Origin: Sphaerospermopsis sp. SIO1G1
GTDB lineage: Bacteria > Cyanobacteriota > Cyanobacteriia > Cyanobacteriales > Nostocaceae
Direction: 5' to 3'
Assembly: GCA_010672785.1 (NCBI GenBank)
Contig: JAAHFX010000002.1
Coordinates: forward strand, 1,118,411 to 1,182,410
Length of the DNA stretch: 64,000 bases
Each line of letters begins with the position of its first letter. Position 1 is the stretch's first letter. The position numbers and the translations under genes are program-made. This document shows positions 37,988-48,011 of the stretch, piece after piece. Under the pieces are notes generated by a model. It worked only from the letters and a program-made list of their open reading frames with translations. It was not told the origin of the DNA and ran no database searches.

Positions 37988-39430
37988 ATGATCATTAATG
38001 CCGAACTTCTACTTCAATATCAACGTTGCCAGCGGCGACCATTTTTAGATACTCATGGTGACTATAGCCAACGGGAAGCTCCTCATGAGCTATTGGTGAA
38101 GGTGCAACAGGATAAAATCACTCATCAACAAAGTATAATCCATAACTTATCATATATCCAACCTGATTTCCCCTCTGGTGACTGGCAAGAAGGAGTGAGA
38201 GCAACTTTAGAGCTAATGTATCAGGGAGTAGAATACATTTATAAAGGAGTTTTATTAGCTACTTATGAAGAAGAATATACCTTATTAAGTCGTCCAGATT
38301 TGTTGGTAAAACAACCAGGAAAATCCTGTTTTGGAGATTGGTTGTATATTCCTGTAGATATTCAACTAGGTAAACGTCCTAAACAAGAGTATCAGGTAGT
38401 AGCCGCTTTTCATGGAGAAATTCTAGCCGCTGTCCAGGAATCACCTTTGGCAGAAGCTGGGTTAATATTGCGAAATAGGGACACAACTTATTTGGTGGAT
38501 TTGAATAAATGGACACCACAAATGTTAGATATCCTTGCAGAGTACATAGAAGTCCTAGAGTCTCCAGAAGCACCAGAAATATTTATTTCTCGCCAAAAAT
38601 GCCATCTTTGTCATTGGTATCATCATTGTTATGCGATCGCCCAATCTCAGCAACATCTATCATTACTACCAGGTGTGACACCAATTCGCTACGCACAACT
38701 GCAAGCAGCCTCTACAACCAGTTTAGAAACACTAGCTCATACCCATCCCAGTATATTAGAGAATTTAACTGGTTTTGACCCAGACATTGCATATAAATTA
38801 ATAGTACAAGCCCAATCAACATTAACACAAACTCCTTTAACACTACCCTACGCTTCATCTGCAATAAGTCTGACAACGACATCACCTATTGAGTTATATT
38901 TTGATATTGAAGCACAACCAGACTTAAACCTAAATTATTTGTTGGGGGTATTAGTAGTTGATAAACAAAAACAAACAGAAAACTTTTATTCATTATTAGC
39001 AGAAAATCAAACAGAAGAAGCATTAATTTGGCAGCAATTTTTAGATTTAGTTAATCAATATCCCCAAGCTCCTATTTATCATTTTTGTAATTACGAAGTA
39101 GAGACAATTAAAAAATTAGGAAAATTCTATAAAACACCTTACTCTTATATTGAGCCTATCCTCAGTAGATTAGTGGATGTTTATGAGCAACTTACCCAAA
39201 ATGTGGCTTTACCAATTGAAAGTTATGCACTCAAAGCAATTGCTAAGTGGATAGGATTTGCATGGCGTGATCCAGAAGCTAGTGGTGCTAAATGTATTTA
39301 CTGGTATGATCAATGGTTGGAGACAGGTAATCATCATTTCCTTGAACAAATACGGATATATAACGAAGATGATTGTCGTGCGACTCTCAAAGTTAAAGAC
39401 TGGTTAGTTAATTTCTTAACCAGTTTGTAG
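37988..39430 (+). CDS. TM0106-family RecB-like nuclease
   Basis: A 480-residue protein. The N-terminal half (about 1-200) resembles RecB-type PD-(D/E)xK nucleases (VDIQLGKRPKQEYQVVAAFH) and ends in a Cys cluster SRQKCHLCHWYHHCYA that probably holds a zinc or Fe-S site. The C-terminal half is an RNase H-like exonuclease (LYFDIEAQPDLN, HFCNYEVETIKKL, YNEDDCRATLKV). The TM0106 family has this arrangement and no proven role. It is divergent from the C-DES-like gene. Confidence 0.88.
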   Translation: MIINAELLLQYQRCQRRPFLDTHGDYSQREAPHELLVKVQQDKITHQQSIIHNLSYIQPDFPSGDWQEGVRATLELMYQGVEYIYKGVLLATYEEEYTLLSRPDLLVKQPGKSCFGDWLYIPVDIQLGKRPKQEYQVVAAFHGEILAAVQESPLAEAGLILRNRDTTYLVDLNKWTPQMLDILAEYIEVLESPEAPEIFISRQKCHLCHWYHHCYAIAQSQQHLSLLPGVTPIRYAQLQAASTTSLETLAHTHPSILENLTGFDPDIAYKLIVQAQSTLTQTPLTLPYASSAISLTTTSPIELYFDIEAQPDLNLNYLLGVLVVDKQKQTENFYSLLAENQTEEALIWQQFLDLVNQYPQAPIYHFCNYEVETIKKLGKFYKTPYSYIEPILSRLVDVYEQLTQNVALPIESYALKAIAKWIGFAWRDPEASGAKCIYWYDQWLETGNHHFLEQIRIYNEDDCRATLKVKDWLVNFLTSL

Positions 39431-39475
39431 AATCACCACAGTAAGTAGGTAGGCGTTTTTTGATGATATTAAACT

Positions 39476-40660
39476 ATGAATAAATTGAAAAAATCTCATT
39501 TCCTCATTTTTTGTACAACCTGTATTATTGTTACCAGTTTATTTATCAGTAATTTGGCATCGGCAACAGTCAAAATCAAGGATATAGAATTTATTGGTGC
39601 TACCAGTTTACCAACTGGATTTATGTTTAAAAATACAGAATTAGGAGGAATATCAGGAATTACCTATGATGCCAAAAATGATATTTATTATGCTATTTCT
39701 GATGACAGAGGTTATAAATATCCTCCCAGATTTTATACTTTAAAAATTGACCTGAGTGAAGGTAAATTAACTAAAAATAGTATTACTCTTATAGGCGTTA
39801 CTAACCTAGTCAATGAAAATAATCAAAACTTACCAACTGGTGCAAGTGATCTAGAAGGAATTGCGTTAACTCAGAAATCAACATTATTTATTTCTTCAGA
39901 AGGAGATATAAATAAATCTATCAATCCTTTTATTCAGGAGTTTTCTATAGCTTCTGGAAAAACTATCCATAGTTTACCTATACCGAATAAATTTTTACCA
40001 TCAACCCAGAACCGACAAGGTATTCGGAATAATTTAGGGTTTGAAAGTTTAACAATTTCACCTAATCATAAATTACTATTTACAGCCACTGAAAATGCTC
40101 TTAGTCAAGACGGAAAAGCAGCCAAACCAGGTTATAGTAGCCCTTGCCGAATATTACAGTATAATTTAGCTAATCAAACCCCAGAACAAGAATTTCTATA
40201 TCCTACAGAACCTATTACACCCCTATTCAATTTTACAGGTAGATTTGACAGTGGATTACCAGAATTAATAGCCCTAGACAACTATGGAAATTTACTCAGT
40301 TTAGAGAGAAGTTTTACAGGTTTAGGATTTGCTGTTTCTTTATTTCAGGTTTCCTTACAAAACGCTGACAATATTCAAAAAATTAACAGTTTAGCAAAGG
40401 TTGATATTCAAAACATTAAACCAGTTACAAAACAAAAGTTATTAGATTTGCAAAGTTTAAATGTGGCTTTAGATAATATAGAAGGTTTTACCCTCGGACC
40501 TCAACTACCAAATGGCAAAAATTCATTAATTTTAGTCAGCGACAATAACTTTAATCCGCTACAAAGTACCCAGATATTGGCTTTGGCGCTGAAGGTTGAA
40601 CTACCCGTTACACCTCTGATGAGATTATTGCGTCTATTCAGGCTTTCTCAACTTTACTAA
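39476..40660 (+). CDS. Esterase-like phytase-family exported protein
   Basis: A 394-residue protein with a signal peptide (hydrophobic FLIFCTTCIIVTSLFISNL; cleavage near ASA). The mature part is a beta-propeller-like domain seen in the family called esterase-like activity of phytase: GGISGITYDAKNDIYYAISD, DLEGIAL and GFESLTISPN. It is probably periplasmic. The substrate is unknown; phosphoesterase activity is suggested only by family name. It begins 45 bases after the nuclease gene. Confidence 0.85.
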   Translation: MNKLKKSHFLIFCTTCIIVTSLFISNLASATVKIKDIEFIGATSLPTGFMFKNTELGGISGITYDAKNDIYYAISDDRGYKYPPRFYTLKIDLSEGKLTKNSITLIGVTNLVNENNQNLPTGASDLEGIALTQKSTLFISSEGDINKSINPFIQEFSIASGKTIHSLPIPNKFLPSTQNRQGIRNNLGFESLTISPNHKLLFTATENALSQDGKAAKPGYSSPCRILQYNLANQTPEQEFLYPTEPITPLFNFTGRFDSGLPELIALDNYGNLLSLERSFTGLGFAVSLFQVSLQNADNIQKINSLAKVDIQNIKPVTKQKLLDLQSLNVALDNIEGFTLGPQLPNGKNSLILVSDNNFNPLQSTQILALALKVELPVTPLMRLLRLFRLSQLY

Positions 40661-41093
40661 TTCTTTAAGTGAAATTATTTAAAATAACAATCATATATGT
40701 AACAATTTAAGTATTATTACAGCTACACAAAGATTAAGAAAGTATGTTACATAATATGATTTATGATTCATTTTTAAAAACAATGTATTGTATATTACAA
40801 GAATTACCCAACCCAAAAATCCCCTAATTTGGTATAATTTATATCTATAGTGCCTGAAAAATTACGTTAGCAGTTAGGGGTAATGGTAGCAAGTTTTGCA
40901 TAAAAATCAGAAAGAAATTCTTTGTCTATTTATATTTATACCTATTAAGTTAGGTTATACCAATTTAGATAATTTTGACTTATATGTGTTGTTTATCCAA
41001 CAAATGTTATACGTATGATGTTCATAATTAATATATATCATTGAGTAAGTATACATAATCACTTCACCTTTAAGACACCATAACCACTAGGAT
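40661..41093. other. AT-rich intergenic region, nothing recognised
   Basis: These 433 bases between the phytase-family gene and the first tandem kinase hold no supported gene, repeat array or strong hairpin. Confidence 0.4.
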
Positions 41094-42683
41094 ATGAATG
41101 AATACAAATCAGATATTTACATTGGACAGTTATTAAATAACCGCTATTTAATTAGAGATGTATTGGGTTCAGGAGGTATGGGTAAAGTTTACCTAGCAGA
41201 AGATGTAGCTAAAAACTGCAACTTCGTAGCTGTGAAAATGCTGTCTATGAATCTGAAAAATAAACAATTAGCTGAACGTTTTGGGAGAGAAATTTTCATC
41301 GGTGCTCAATTAGGGAAAAAGAGTCCGCATATTACTCGTGTCTTAACTTATGGCATAACTAACCATAAAACTCCATTTTATGTAATGGAATATTTACATG
41401 GCAGAAACATCAAACAACTGCTGAAAATGGAAACTTTAGGTTTATCCAGAACTTTAAAAATATGCCAACAAATTTGTATAGGTTTAGATTGCGCTCATCA
41501 AGGCGTAGTATTAAAAGGTAAAGTTTACCCAATTTTACACAGAGATATCAAACCAGAGAATATATTTATTGCTAATCATAGTAAATCCACAGAAACAGTC
41601 AAGATTTTAGATTTTGGTATTGCTAAGTTTCTCACAGAAAATACTGGCATGACAATGACCGAATCTTTTATAGGGAGTTTACCTTATTCATCACCAGAAC
41701 ATATGCAAGGTAAGAAAATATTAGATGTCAGATCTGATATTTATAGTTTGGGAATATTGATGTTTGAAATGCTAACAGGTAGACATCCTTTTTATACAAA
41801 AAGTAATTCTTTTAGTACATGGTGTAGACTCCACTGCATTCAAGTGCCACCAACATTTGAAGAAGTAAATTCTCAGATTCATATTCCCGAAGAATTGCAA
41901 AGCTTAGTTATGCGGTGTATCGCTAAAGATATTAACGATAGACCTAAGAATGTGAGGGAAATTTTAGATGATTTAGTTAAAATTACCAAGCAATTAGAAA
42001 ATAATGATTATAATTCTGACTACGGTAATCAAAGTAATGATCTAAACACAAGTTTAAAATTAGTACCATTAACTTCTACTTCTGAAAACCTATGTTTGCA
42101 GAAAAACTGGCCTAAAAGTAAGCCAATAGCATTAATTTGTTTCCCTCATCTTTTACATACATCCAAAGGTAGTATCCCAACTTTTTGGGCAATGCTACCT
42201 AACGCAGAAATTCAAAGATTTAAAGATAAACAACATAACAATAAATTTATTGGTAAATCTGATGTTTATCCGATGCTACTATGGTTAACAATGCTATATG
42301 ATGAAGGTACTAATCTGATTCGATGGTTGTCTTATTACTTAGATATCCACAGTAACAAAGAAGAGAAAATATTACGTAGCCTAGCCGGAATTGGTTACTA
42401 TCATCTCTTGTTATTTACTTATGAATCTCCTCATAAATGTAATCATGTTATTACTTTTGTTTTAACAGCAAAACAGCGTCAATACATTTCTGATACTATC
42501 AATTATAGTCAAAAAGTTAACCACAATACCTCAGTCAATCAAGCTAAAGCCCTACTTAAAGTAGAGTACGACAGGTTTAAAGCAGAAGTCAATGGCAAAC
42601 TGAAGTTAAGTTTTGCTAGTTCCACATCTTCTCCTAAAGCTTTACTCAGAAAATTAATCAATTTCTGGAAAATACAAATATAA
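41094..42683 (+). CDS. Ser/Thr protein kinase with novel C-terminal domain (first of tandem pair)
   Basis: A 529-residue protein. The kinase domain (about 18-290) looks active: LGSGGMGKVYLA, VAVKML, LHRDIKPENIF, ILDFGIAKF and SSPEHMQG. After a linker, residues about 340-500 form a domain shared with the kinase at 43506-45020 (shared words: KPI--I-FP, PMLLWLT, W-YLD, ESPH-C). I do not recognise that domain. There is no membrane segment, so it is probably cytosolic. The two kinases are 39-45 percent alike by eye, suggesting a local duplication. Confidence 0.93.
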   Translation: MNEYKSDIYIGQLLNNRYLIRDVLGSGGMGKVYLAEDVAKNCNFVAVKMLSMNLKNKQLAERFGREIFIGAQLGKKSPHITRVLTYGITNHKTPFYVMEYLHGRNIKQLLKMETLGLSRTLKICQQICIGLDCAHQGVVLKGKVYPILHRDIKPENIFIANHSKSTETVKILDFGIAKFLTENTGMTMTESFIGSLPYSSPEHMQGKKILDVRSDIYSLGILMFEMLTGRHPFYTKSNSFSTWCRLHCIQVPPTFEEVNSQIHIPEELQSLVMRCIAKDINDRPKNVREILDDLVKITKQLENNDYNSDYGNQSNDLNTSLKLVPLTSTSENLCLQKNWPKSKPIALICFPHLLHTSKGSIPTFWAMLPNAEIQRFKDKQHNNKFIGKSDVYPMLLWLTMLYDEGTNLIRWLSYYLDIHSNKEEKILRSLAGIGYYHLLLFTYESPHKCNHVITFVLTAKQRQYISDTINYSQKVNHNTSVNQAKALLKVEYDRFKAEVNGKLKLSFASSTSSPKALLRKLINFWKIQI

Positions 42684-42688
42684 TCATA

Positions 42689-42760
42689 ACTTACGCATAA
42701 CCTAATTCAAATACTGTCATAGCAACGTAAGGAAGAAATCTCCAAACAGATCACTTTTTG
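42689..42760. repeat. Degenerate copy of the AGGACTTACGC element
   Basis: ACTTACGCATAACCTAATTC and the following CAAATACTGTCATAGCAACG and GGAAGAAATCTCC match the left two-thirds of the elements at 10123 and 12931. No right end is visible. It starts six bases after the kinase stop. Confidence 0.75.
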
Positions 42761-43505
42761 TTGCGAACCCTAATATATTACTTGAAATTAAATCTAGAAA
42801 TTTATACATTTTTTCATTCTATACTTGATATATATAGTATATGTAATTGTCAACATAATCATGGCAATAAAATTTAAATTTTAGATGAAATTTATTCTCA
42901 AAATCTCTACTTTTTATAAGTTTCCATAAAATGAATGGAAAATCTGCTTCTCTTTTTGATAGAATTTACTCAGGATATCTGTCTAACCCTTGTATATTCG
43001 TGATACTCGTGTCCTTTGTGGTTCATTTTTATGTAAGTAACTTCTGTATCAGTCCTGTTTTAATAAAAGTATTTCAAACAGTTTATTGGATATTTTCTAG
43101 TTTGATATTTCTGATAATTAATAAACCAAGAAAGCACAAATTTTACTATAATCAGGTATAGAATCATTTGTTACACTTGAGATAAAAATGCTATAGTGAT
43201 TGATATAGATGCGATGCTCCATGTATGGTGTCGGCAAAAATTACATACGTAAATAACATCTTGTTAAGTTACTTGTTTCATCGAAAATATGACTATGCCA
43301 GTATCCTAATATAAATAAGTTAATTCTGATTTACATTGATTAACTAACATCAAATAACCAGTAAATAGGTGTCAATAATTTTTGCTATCACAATCCTATA
43401 GGCTATAGGTTACTTAACTTGCTGTCGTTCTTGACTAGAGTTTAAGTAACTAAATTAAACTTTGTCTCATTTGTCGGCAAATATTATAATTTGGAGGTTA
43501 TGACA
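42761..43505. other. Intergenic region between the tandem kinases
   Basis: An open frame at 42931-43161 (76 codons, with hydrophobic stretches) starts ATG but has no ribosome-binding site and no family resemblance, so I do not call it a gene. No RNA gene or array was seen. The length argues that the two kinases are transcribed separately. Confidence 0.4.
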
Positions 43506-45020
43506 GTGAATAACAGCCCATTTGCGTCTCCAGAAAATCAGGAGTTGCTGGCCAACCGTTATCAACTTCAGAAGTTAATAGGTAAAGGTGGCATGGGTGA
43601 AGTTTTTTTAGCATCTGATGTTTTATTAGGAGGTACACCAGTTGCAATCAAATTTTTATCCCAGACAGTTAATCCGAGTATAGAGGCTAAATTTAACCGA
43701 GAAGCTTTACTTAGTGCTGCATTAAGCCAAAAGAGTATACATATTGTGAGAGCTTACGACTATGGTATTAGTCGGAGTGGTAAAGCATATTATGTGATGG
43801 AATACTTGTCTGGACAAGTTCTAAAAGAGCTATTTCCCATTTCATTAAATATTTTTTTAAACTTAACGCGGCAAATTTGTCTAGGTTTGCACTGCGCTCA
43901 TCAAGGTGTCTCAATGGACGGTCAAATTTATCAGCTAGTCCATAGAGATATTAAACCTGCCAATATTATTGTTATTCCTGATCCCATGTTGGGACAATTA
44001 GTCAAAATTCTTGATTTTGGAATTGCTAAATTTTTAAACTCAACGGGAACTTTAAATACTAAAGGGTTTCACGGTACACTACCATATTGTTCTCCTGAAC
44101 AATTAGAAGGAGAAGAATTAGATAGTCGTTCAGATATCTACAGTTTAGGTGTGGTGATGTTTGAAATGCTTACAGGGCAAAAACCCTGGCAACCGCAAAA
44201 TCATCACTTTGGAGTTTGGTACAAAATACATCAGTTTGAAACACCCAAAGCCATGACAGAAGCAAACCCTTATCTTCAAGTACCAGAAGAGGTTAATCAG
44301 CTAATCATGGCTTGTTTGGAGAAAAAGCCTGAAAATCGTCCTCAAACCATGAGTGATATTATTAGGGCATTGTCAAAAGTTAATATTTCTACAGCAGCAT
44401 TTCCAGCTGTTTCCAGACAACATTACAGTCAAAATAGTAATTCTCATAATTCCTTAAAATTGGGAAATTATCAAAATATAAATGAGGGCTACAAAAAATT
44501 TTTTTGGCCACGAAATAAACCTATCAAAGAAATTGTTTTTCCCCAATTAATAGATATTAATAATGTTTCTAAAACATCTCTATGGTTGATGTTATCCCAA
44601 CCAGAAATTGAAAAACGAGATAAACCCAAGATATATAACCAGTTTACATTTATTTCTACTCCCCATCCCATGTTGCTATGGTTAACAGTTCTGCACAATC
44701 ACAAACTAGAACCGAGATGGCTGCCTTGCTATTTAGATATGAAAAGTACCCAAAATTTTGATGTAGTCTCTGCCTTAATTACTAATGAATCTTACCCATT
44801 AATGTTTTTCTCCTTAGAGTCTCCTCATAGCTGTGTTAAGATTCTTGCTAACAGTATTTCAAAAACACAAAAGCAGAAATTAAAAACCTGGCTGAAGCAA
44901 AGTCAGATGTTATCATCCTCTTCTGATTTTTTGTCCAGTAAACATTTGTTAAAACAAAGGTATAAGCAAATTCAAGCTCAAATATCTGCGCGTTTGCATT
45001 ATAACAATAAGCTTGTATAA
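43506..45020 (+). CDS. Ser/Thr protein kinase with novel C-terminal domain (second of tandem pair)
   Basis: A 504-residue kinase, paralog of 41094-42683. Kinase motifs are intact: IGKGGMGEVFLA, VAIKFL, VHRDIKPANI, ILDFGIAKF. The C-terminal region (about 330-490) shares the unnamed domain of its neighbour. The start is taken as GTG 43506, because GGAGG at 43493-43497 is eight bases before it; the ATG at 43500 would be too close to that site, and the TTG at 43491 overlaps it. Confidence 0.92.
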   Translation: MNNSPFASPENQELLANRYQLQKLIGKGGMGEVFLASDVLLGGTPVAIKFLSQTVNPSIEAKFNREALLSAALSQKSIHIVRAYDYGISRSGKAYYVMEYLSGQVLKELFPISLNIFLNLTRQICLGLHCAHQGVSMDGQIYQLVHRDIKPANIIVIPDPMLGQLVKILDFGIAKFLNSTGTLNTKGFHGTLPYCSPEQLEGEELDSRSDIYSLGVVMFEMLTGQKPWQPQNHHFGVWYKIHQFETPKAMTEANPYLQVPEEVNQLIMACLEKKPENRPQTMSDIIRALSKVNISTAAFPAVSRQHYSQNSNSHNSLKLGNYQNINEGYKKFFWPRNKPIKEIVFPQLIDINNVSKTSLWLMLSQPEIEKRDKPKIYNQFTFISTPHPMLLWLTVLHNHKLEPRWLPCYLDMKSTQNFDVVSALITNESYPLMFFSLESPHSCVKILANSISKTQKQKLKTWLKQSQMLSSSSDFLSSKHLLKQRYKQIQAQISARLHYNNKLV

Positions 45021-45060
45021 TTAGGGTTTGCTGATTAAATTAAGATTCCCAGTCACCAAT

Positions 45061-45325
45061 CACTTTTAGTAATTCGTAATTCGTAATTCGTAATTCGTAA
45101 TGCTCCCTATGGCTAACGCCACGCTGCGCTATCGGGAGAGCTTCGCTTACGTAATTAAGAAATTTACCCAATCACCAGTCACCAGTCACCAATCACCAAT
45201 CACCAATCACCAATCACCAATCACCAGTCACCAATCACCAGTCACCAATTACTTTTTGCAGCAAACCCTAATTACTAATTAAATTAAGATTCCCAATCAC
45301 CAATCACCAATCACCAATCACTTTT
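45061..45325. repeat. Heptanucleotide arrays (AATTCGT)n, (CACCAAT)n and a palindromic repeat
   Basis: AATTCGT units (45070-45100) are followed by the GC-rich repeat ACGCTGCGCTATCGGGAGAG (45120-45140), then long CACCAAT/CACCAGT arrays (45168-45248 and 45295-45321). This fills the gap between the second kinase and the convergent L,D-transpeptidase. Confidence 0.85.
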
Positions 45326-45336
45326 TGCAGCAAACC

Positions 45337-46035
45337 TTAATTACGTACTAAAACAGGTGTATTAAGATTAACTTGCTCATAGAGCATTCGGACATCGGCA
45401 TTACGCATTCTTAAGCAACCATGAGATACAGCTGCTCCAATCAGATCAGTGTTAGGCGTGCCATGAAAACCTATTTCATTTTTTCCATCTGACCAAAAAC
45501 CGATCCATCTATCACCTAATGGACTATCAGTACCAGCTTCAAAGACTTTACCTGTAATTGGGTGTTTCCAAATTGGATGGTGTTCCTTGTGGATAATTTG
45601 AAAATTACCTGTTGGTGTTTCCCAGCCTTTTTTGCCAACAGCAATGGGGTAGCTGGCAATGACTTGATCATAGTGATAAACATACACACGGCGATCGCTC
45701 AAATCTACTAATAACTGTGTTTTAATCTGATCCGAATCTGGAACTGATTGAGCTTCAGCCAAATCGGAAAAGAAGAACCCCCTGGGTTTATTATTTGCTG
45801 TGTGTAATTGTTTTTGAGTGTTTGTATTTTGGACATTTTTCTGAGCAACAACATTTTCACCAGGATTTTTACCAAAATCACCATGATTCTGGTAATTTTG
45901 CCGATTATTTGTGGATAAATTCGGATTTGACTGCGCTGTAGTTTTCATGGTGTGCCATTGGACAGCCAGAGATAAAATGGCTGCGCCAAAACAAAGGAAC
46001 ATTACCATTCGCGCTATAGATTCATTTCTTGCCAT
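45337..46035 (-). CDS. L,D-transpeptidase (YkuD family)
   Basis: A 232-residue protein. An N-terminal membrane anchor or uncleaved signal (about residues 9-25, MVMFLCFGAAILSLAVQW) precedes a polar Asn/Gln-rich linker (about 30-90). The YkuD domain follows (about 105-232), with HGTPNTDLIGAAVSHGCLRM, the catalytic His and Cys motif. It makes 3-3 cross-links in peptidoglycan or attaches proteins to it, in the periplasm. The length is normal. Confidence 0.93.
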   Translation of the reverse strand: MARNESIARMVMFLCFGAAILSLAVQWHTMKTTAQSNPNLSTNNRQNYQNHGDFGKNPGENVVAQKNVQNTNTQKQLHTANNKPRGFFFSDLAEAQSVPDSDQIKTQLLVDLSDRRVYVYHYDQVIASYPIAVGKKGWETPTGNFQIIHKEHHPIWKHPITGKVFEAGTDSPLGDRWIGFWSDGKNEIGFHGTPNTDLIGAAVSHGCLRMRNADVRMLYEQVNLNTPVLVRN

Positions 46036-46369
46036 TGTGATGATTTGATTTTTATCCCTGATTTATCTGGCTGATTAAGATTATGAACTGCCTAAAGCAG
46101 CCAATTAGCAAAAAATTTATCAATAATTGTTAGTTATCCTATTACTCTGACATAGTTTCATCAACAACCTATTAAAAAGAAAATAAATTTTTGGTGATTT
46201 TGTTGTAGTTGATCAGAGTAAGTGATTTTTGTCAAGGGTGAGGAGTCAGTTTTTTTCCTGAATACAATTGAATCAGGTAATTTTTCTCTAAACACCATGT
46301 TTCATACCCAAATCAGTCATTATTGTTATATATTTCCGTGTTTCGATCATAAATCCGTCACTTAAAGAG

Positions 46370-46397
46370 GGAACATATGAAAAATGATCAGGTCTAA
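46370..46397 (+). promoter_or_regulatory. ECF-type promoter upstream of the sigma factor gene
   Basis: GGAAC (46370-46374) and TCTAA (46393-46397) are separated by 18 bases, the spacing of GGAACTT-N16-TCTGA promoters read by RpoE-like ECF sigma factors. It lies 32 bases before the ATG of the ECF sigma gene, consistent with self-activation. This is inference from a pattern. The rest of 46036-46369 shows no gene. Confidence 0.5.
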
Positions 46398-46429
46398 TAG
46401 TAAGGGATGATTTAAAACCAGTTCGATCT

Positions 46430-47086
46430 ATGAGTCAATCGCTTACTGTATCCTGGTCAACTGTTGATGCCAATTACTCACAAGCATCGGTGCAAGTTGA
46501 CAAACTTTCAAACCACGATCTTATTTTGCGCTGTCAAACTGGACTGCGCCCAGAAAAAGCTGCCTTTGCCGAACTCTTACGGCGTTATCAGACTCAGGTC
46601 GAGAGGGTTTTATACCATCTAGCTCCTGACTGGTCTGACAGAGCAGACCTAGCTCAAGAAGTTTGGATTCGTGTTTATCGTAATATTAACCGATTGCAAG
46701 ATCCAGCTAAGTTCCGGGGTTGGTTAAGCCGAATTGCTACAAACTTATTTTATGATGAATTACGTAAACGTAAGCGGGTAGCACCACCCTTATCACTAGA
46801 TGCGCCTCGTTCGGTAGATGACGGCGAGATGGATTGGGAAATTGCTGGTGATACACCAGGCCCAGAGGAGGAACTCAGCACTAGAGAATTTTACGAACAA
46901 CTGCGAGAGGCGATCGCTGACTTACCAGAGGTATTCCGAACTACAATTGTCCTCAGAGAAATTGAAGGACTACCCTATGAGGAAATAGCTGAAATTACTG
47001 GCGTTTCTCTAGGAACTGTAAAATCAAGAATAGCTAGGGCCAGAACTAGATTGCAGTCCCAGTTACAAACTTATCTAGATGCTTAA
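46430..47086 (+). CDS. sigG: ECF RNA polymerase sigma factor (SigG-like)
   Basis: A 218-residue ECF (group 4) sigma factor. Region 2 (about 45-110: FAELLRRYQTQVERVLYHLA, DLAQEVWIRVYRNINR, FRGWLSRIATNLFYDELRKR) binds the -10 element. Region 4 (about 160-215: LPEVFRTTIVLREIEGLPYEEIA, GVSLGTVKSRIARARTRL) binds the -35 element. The sequence looks like the cyanobacterial SigG group; the symbol is a resemblance call. A probable self-regulated promoter lies upstream and a putative anti-sigma gene lies downstream. Confidence 0.85.
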   Translation: MSQSLTVSWSTVDANYSQASVQVDKLSNHDLILRCQTGLRPEKAAFAELLRRYQTQVERVLYHLAPDWSDRADLAQEVWIRVYRNINRLQDPAKFRGWLSRIATNLFYDELRKRKRVAPPLSLDAPRSVDDGEMDWEIAGDTPGPEEELSTREFYEQLREAIADLPEVFRTTIVLREIEGLPYEEIAEITGVSLGTVKSRIARARTRLQSQLQTYLDA

Positions 47087-47250
47087 TTCCAACTGTTCAT
47101 AATTTTTCTCAATTCAAAATCAAGGTAAATTTGAAAAATAGTCATAATTTTGGTAACAAATCCAATTCTTTGCTATCTACCAGTGCAATACTTCAAATCT
47201 CAAGTTTATCCGCCGTGTTTACCCGTGTATGAATTGGTGAAAATGTTAAG

Positions 47251-47910
47251 ATGAATACTGATTCTCAGTTTGATGACCTTTCTCACTCGCAAAGCCCTAA
47301 CTATCTATCAGATCAAAAGCTAGATGGAAAAGAGGTGATGCGAGCTACAAATACCAATGAGTTAACGGGTACAAAGGATATGGAGAAGCATAATTTCTTA
47401 CAACACAATGAAGTTGACCGCTTTGAGTTACTTAGTGCTTATCTCGATGGCGAAGTAACTGCTGTGGAACGTCGGCAGGTGGAAGAATGGCTAGAGACGG
47501 ATGAATCAGTCAAGTGTTTGTATGCACGACTGCTCAAACTGAGGCAATGTGTCAAAACCATGCCTGTACCAGTGTGTGAACAAACTCCAGAAGCCACATT
47601 CCAACAAGTATGGCAGCGTTTACAACATCGTACACGTTTAGGTTGGATGATTGGTGGTGCAGCAGTGGCTGCTTGTGTGGTGAGTGCAGTATCCAGTTTT
47701 CTTCCTAGTAGTACGCCTAGATTACAATTGGCACAAAAAACTGTCGAACCTACAGTGGTTAATACTGAACCAGCATTTGCTGTTTCTCCTTTGATGGTGA
47801 CTTTAAATAACCCAGTGGTGGAAATTCCGAAAACGGCTATAGCTGTTCCAGAAGAGGTAGTGGAGCAATCTCAAAATTTAGAACCGGGTATAGGATTGGA
47901 TATTAATTAG
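47251..47910 (+). CDS. Putative anti-sigma factor
   Basis: A 219-residue protein downstream of the ECF sigma gene by 164 bases. Its middle (about 60-110) has the helical anti-sigma-type domain: LLSAYLDGEVTAVERRQVEEWL and a following Cys. The zinc-finger His-x3-Cys-x2-Cys of ZAS proteins is not complete. One membrane helix (about 131-149, LGWMIGGAAVAACVVSAVSS) divides the cytoplasmic N-terminus from a periplasmic C-terminus. Position and layout suggest it holds the sigma factor until a cell-envelope signal arrives. Confidence 0.82.
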   Translation: MNTDSQFDDLSHSQSPNYLSDQKLDGKEVMRATNTNELTGTKDMEKHNFLQHNEVDRFELLSAYLDGEVTAVERRQVEEWLETDESVKCLYARLLKLRQCVKTMPVPVCEQTPEATFQQVWQRLQHRTRLGWMIGGAAVAACVVSAVSSFLPSSTPRLQLAQKTVEPTVVNTEPAFAVSPLMVTLNNPVVEIPKTAIAVPEEVVEQSQNLEPGIGLDIN

Positions 47911-47957
47911 AGCTAGGTGAAGAAATTGAAACATTAATAAGTTACAGCGATTTCCGA

Positions 47958-48011
47958 TGTAATGAGGTATCTTATTGGCGGGCAAGTGTAATGAGGTATC
48001 TTATTGGCGGG
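47958..48011. repeat. Tandem duplication of a 29-bp unit
   Basis: TGTAATGAGGTATCTTATTG and the following GGCGGG occur twice in tandem at a 29-base period (47958-47986, 47987-48011+). It is non-coding, between the anti-sigma gene and the GGCT gene. A CACCCTGCACCCTGCC stretch follows near 48130. Confidence 0.9.

Noticed and set aside
42931..43161. 76-codon hydrophobic open frame between the tandem kinases
   Set aside because: No ribosome-binding site and no recognisable family; AT-rich DNA easily gives hydrophobic frames.
45168..45325. Long CACCAAT/CACCAGT array considered as CRISPR or coding repeat
   Set aside because: It is a simple heptamer tandem repeat without spacers; the open frame through it is an artefact of a 21-base coding period.
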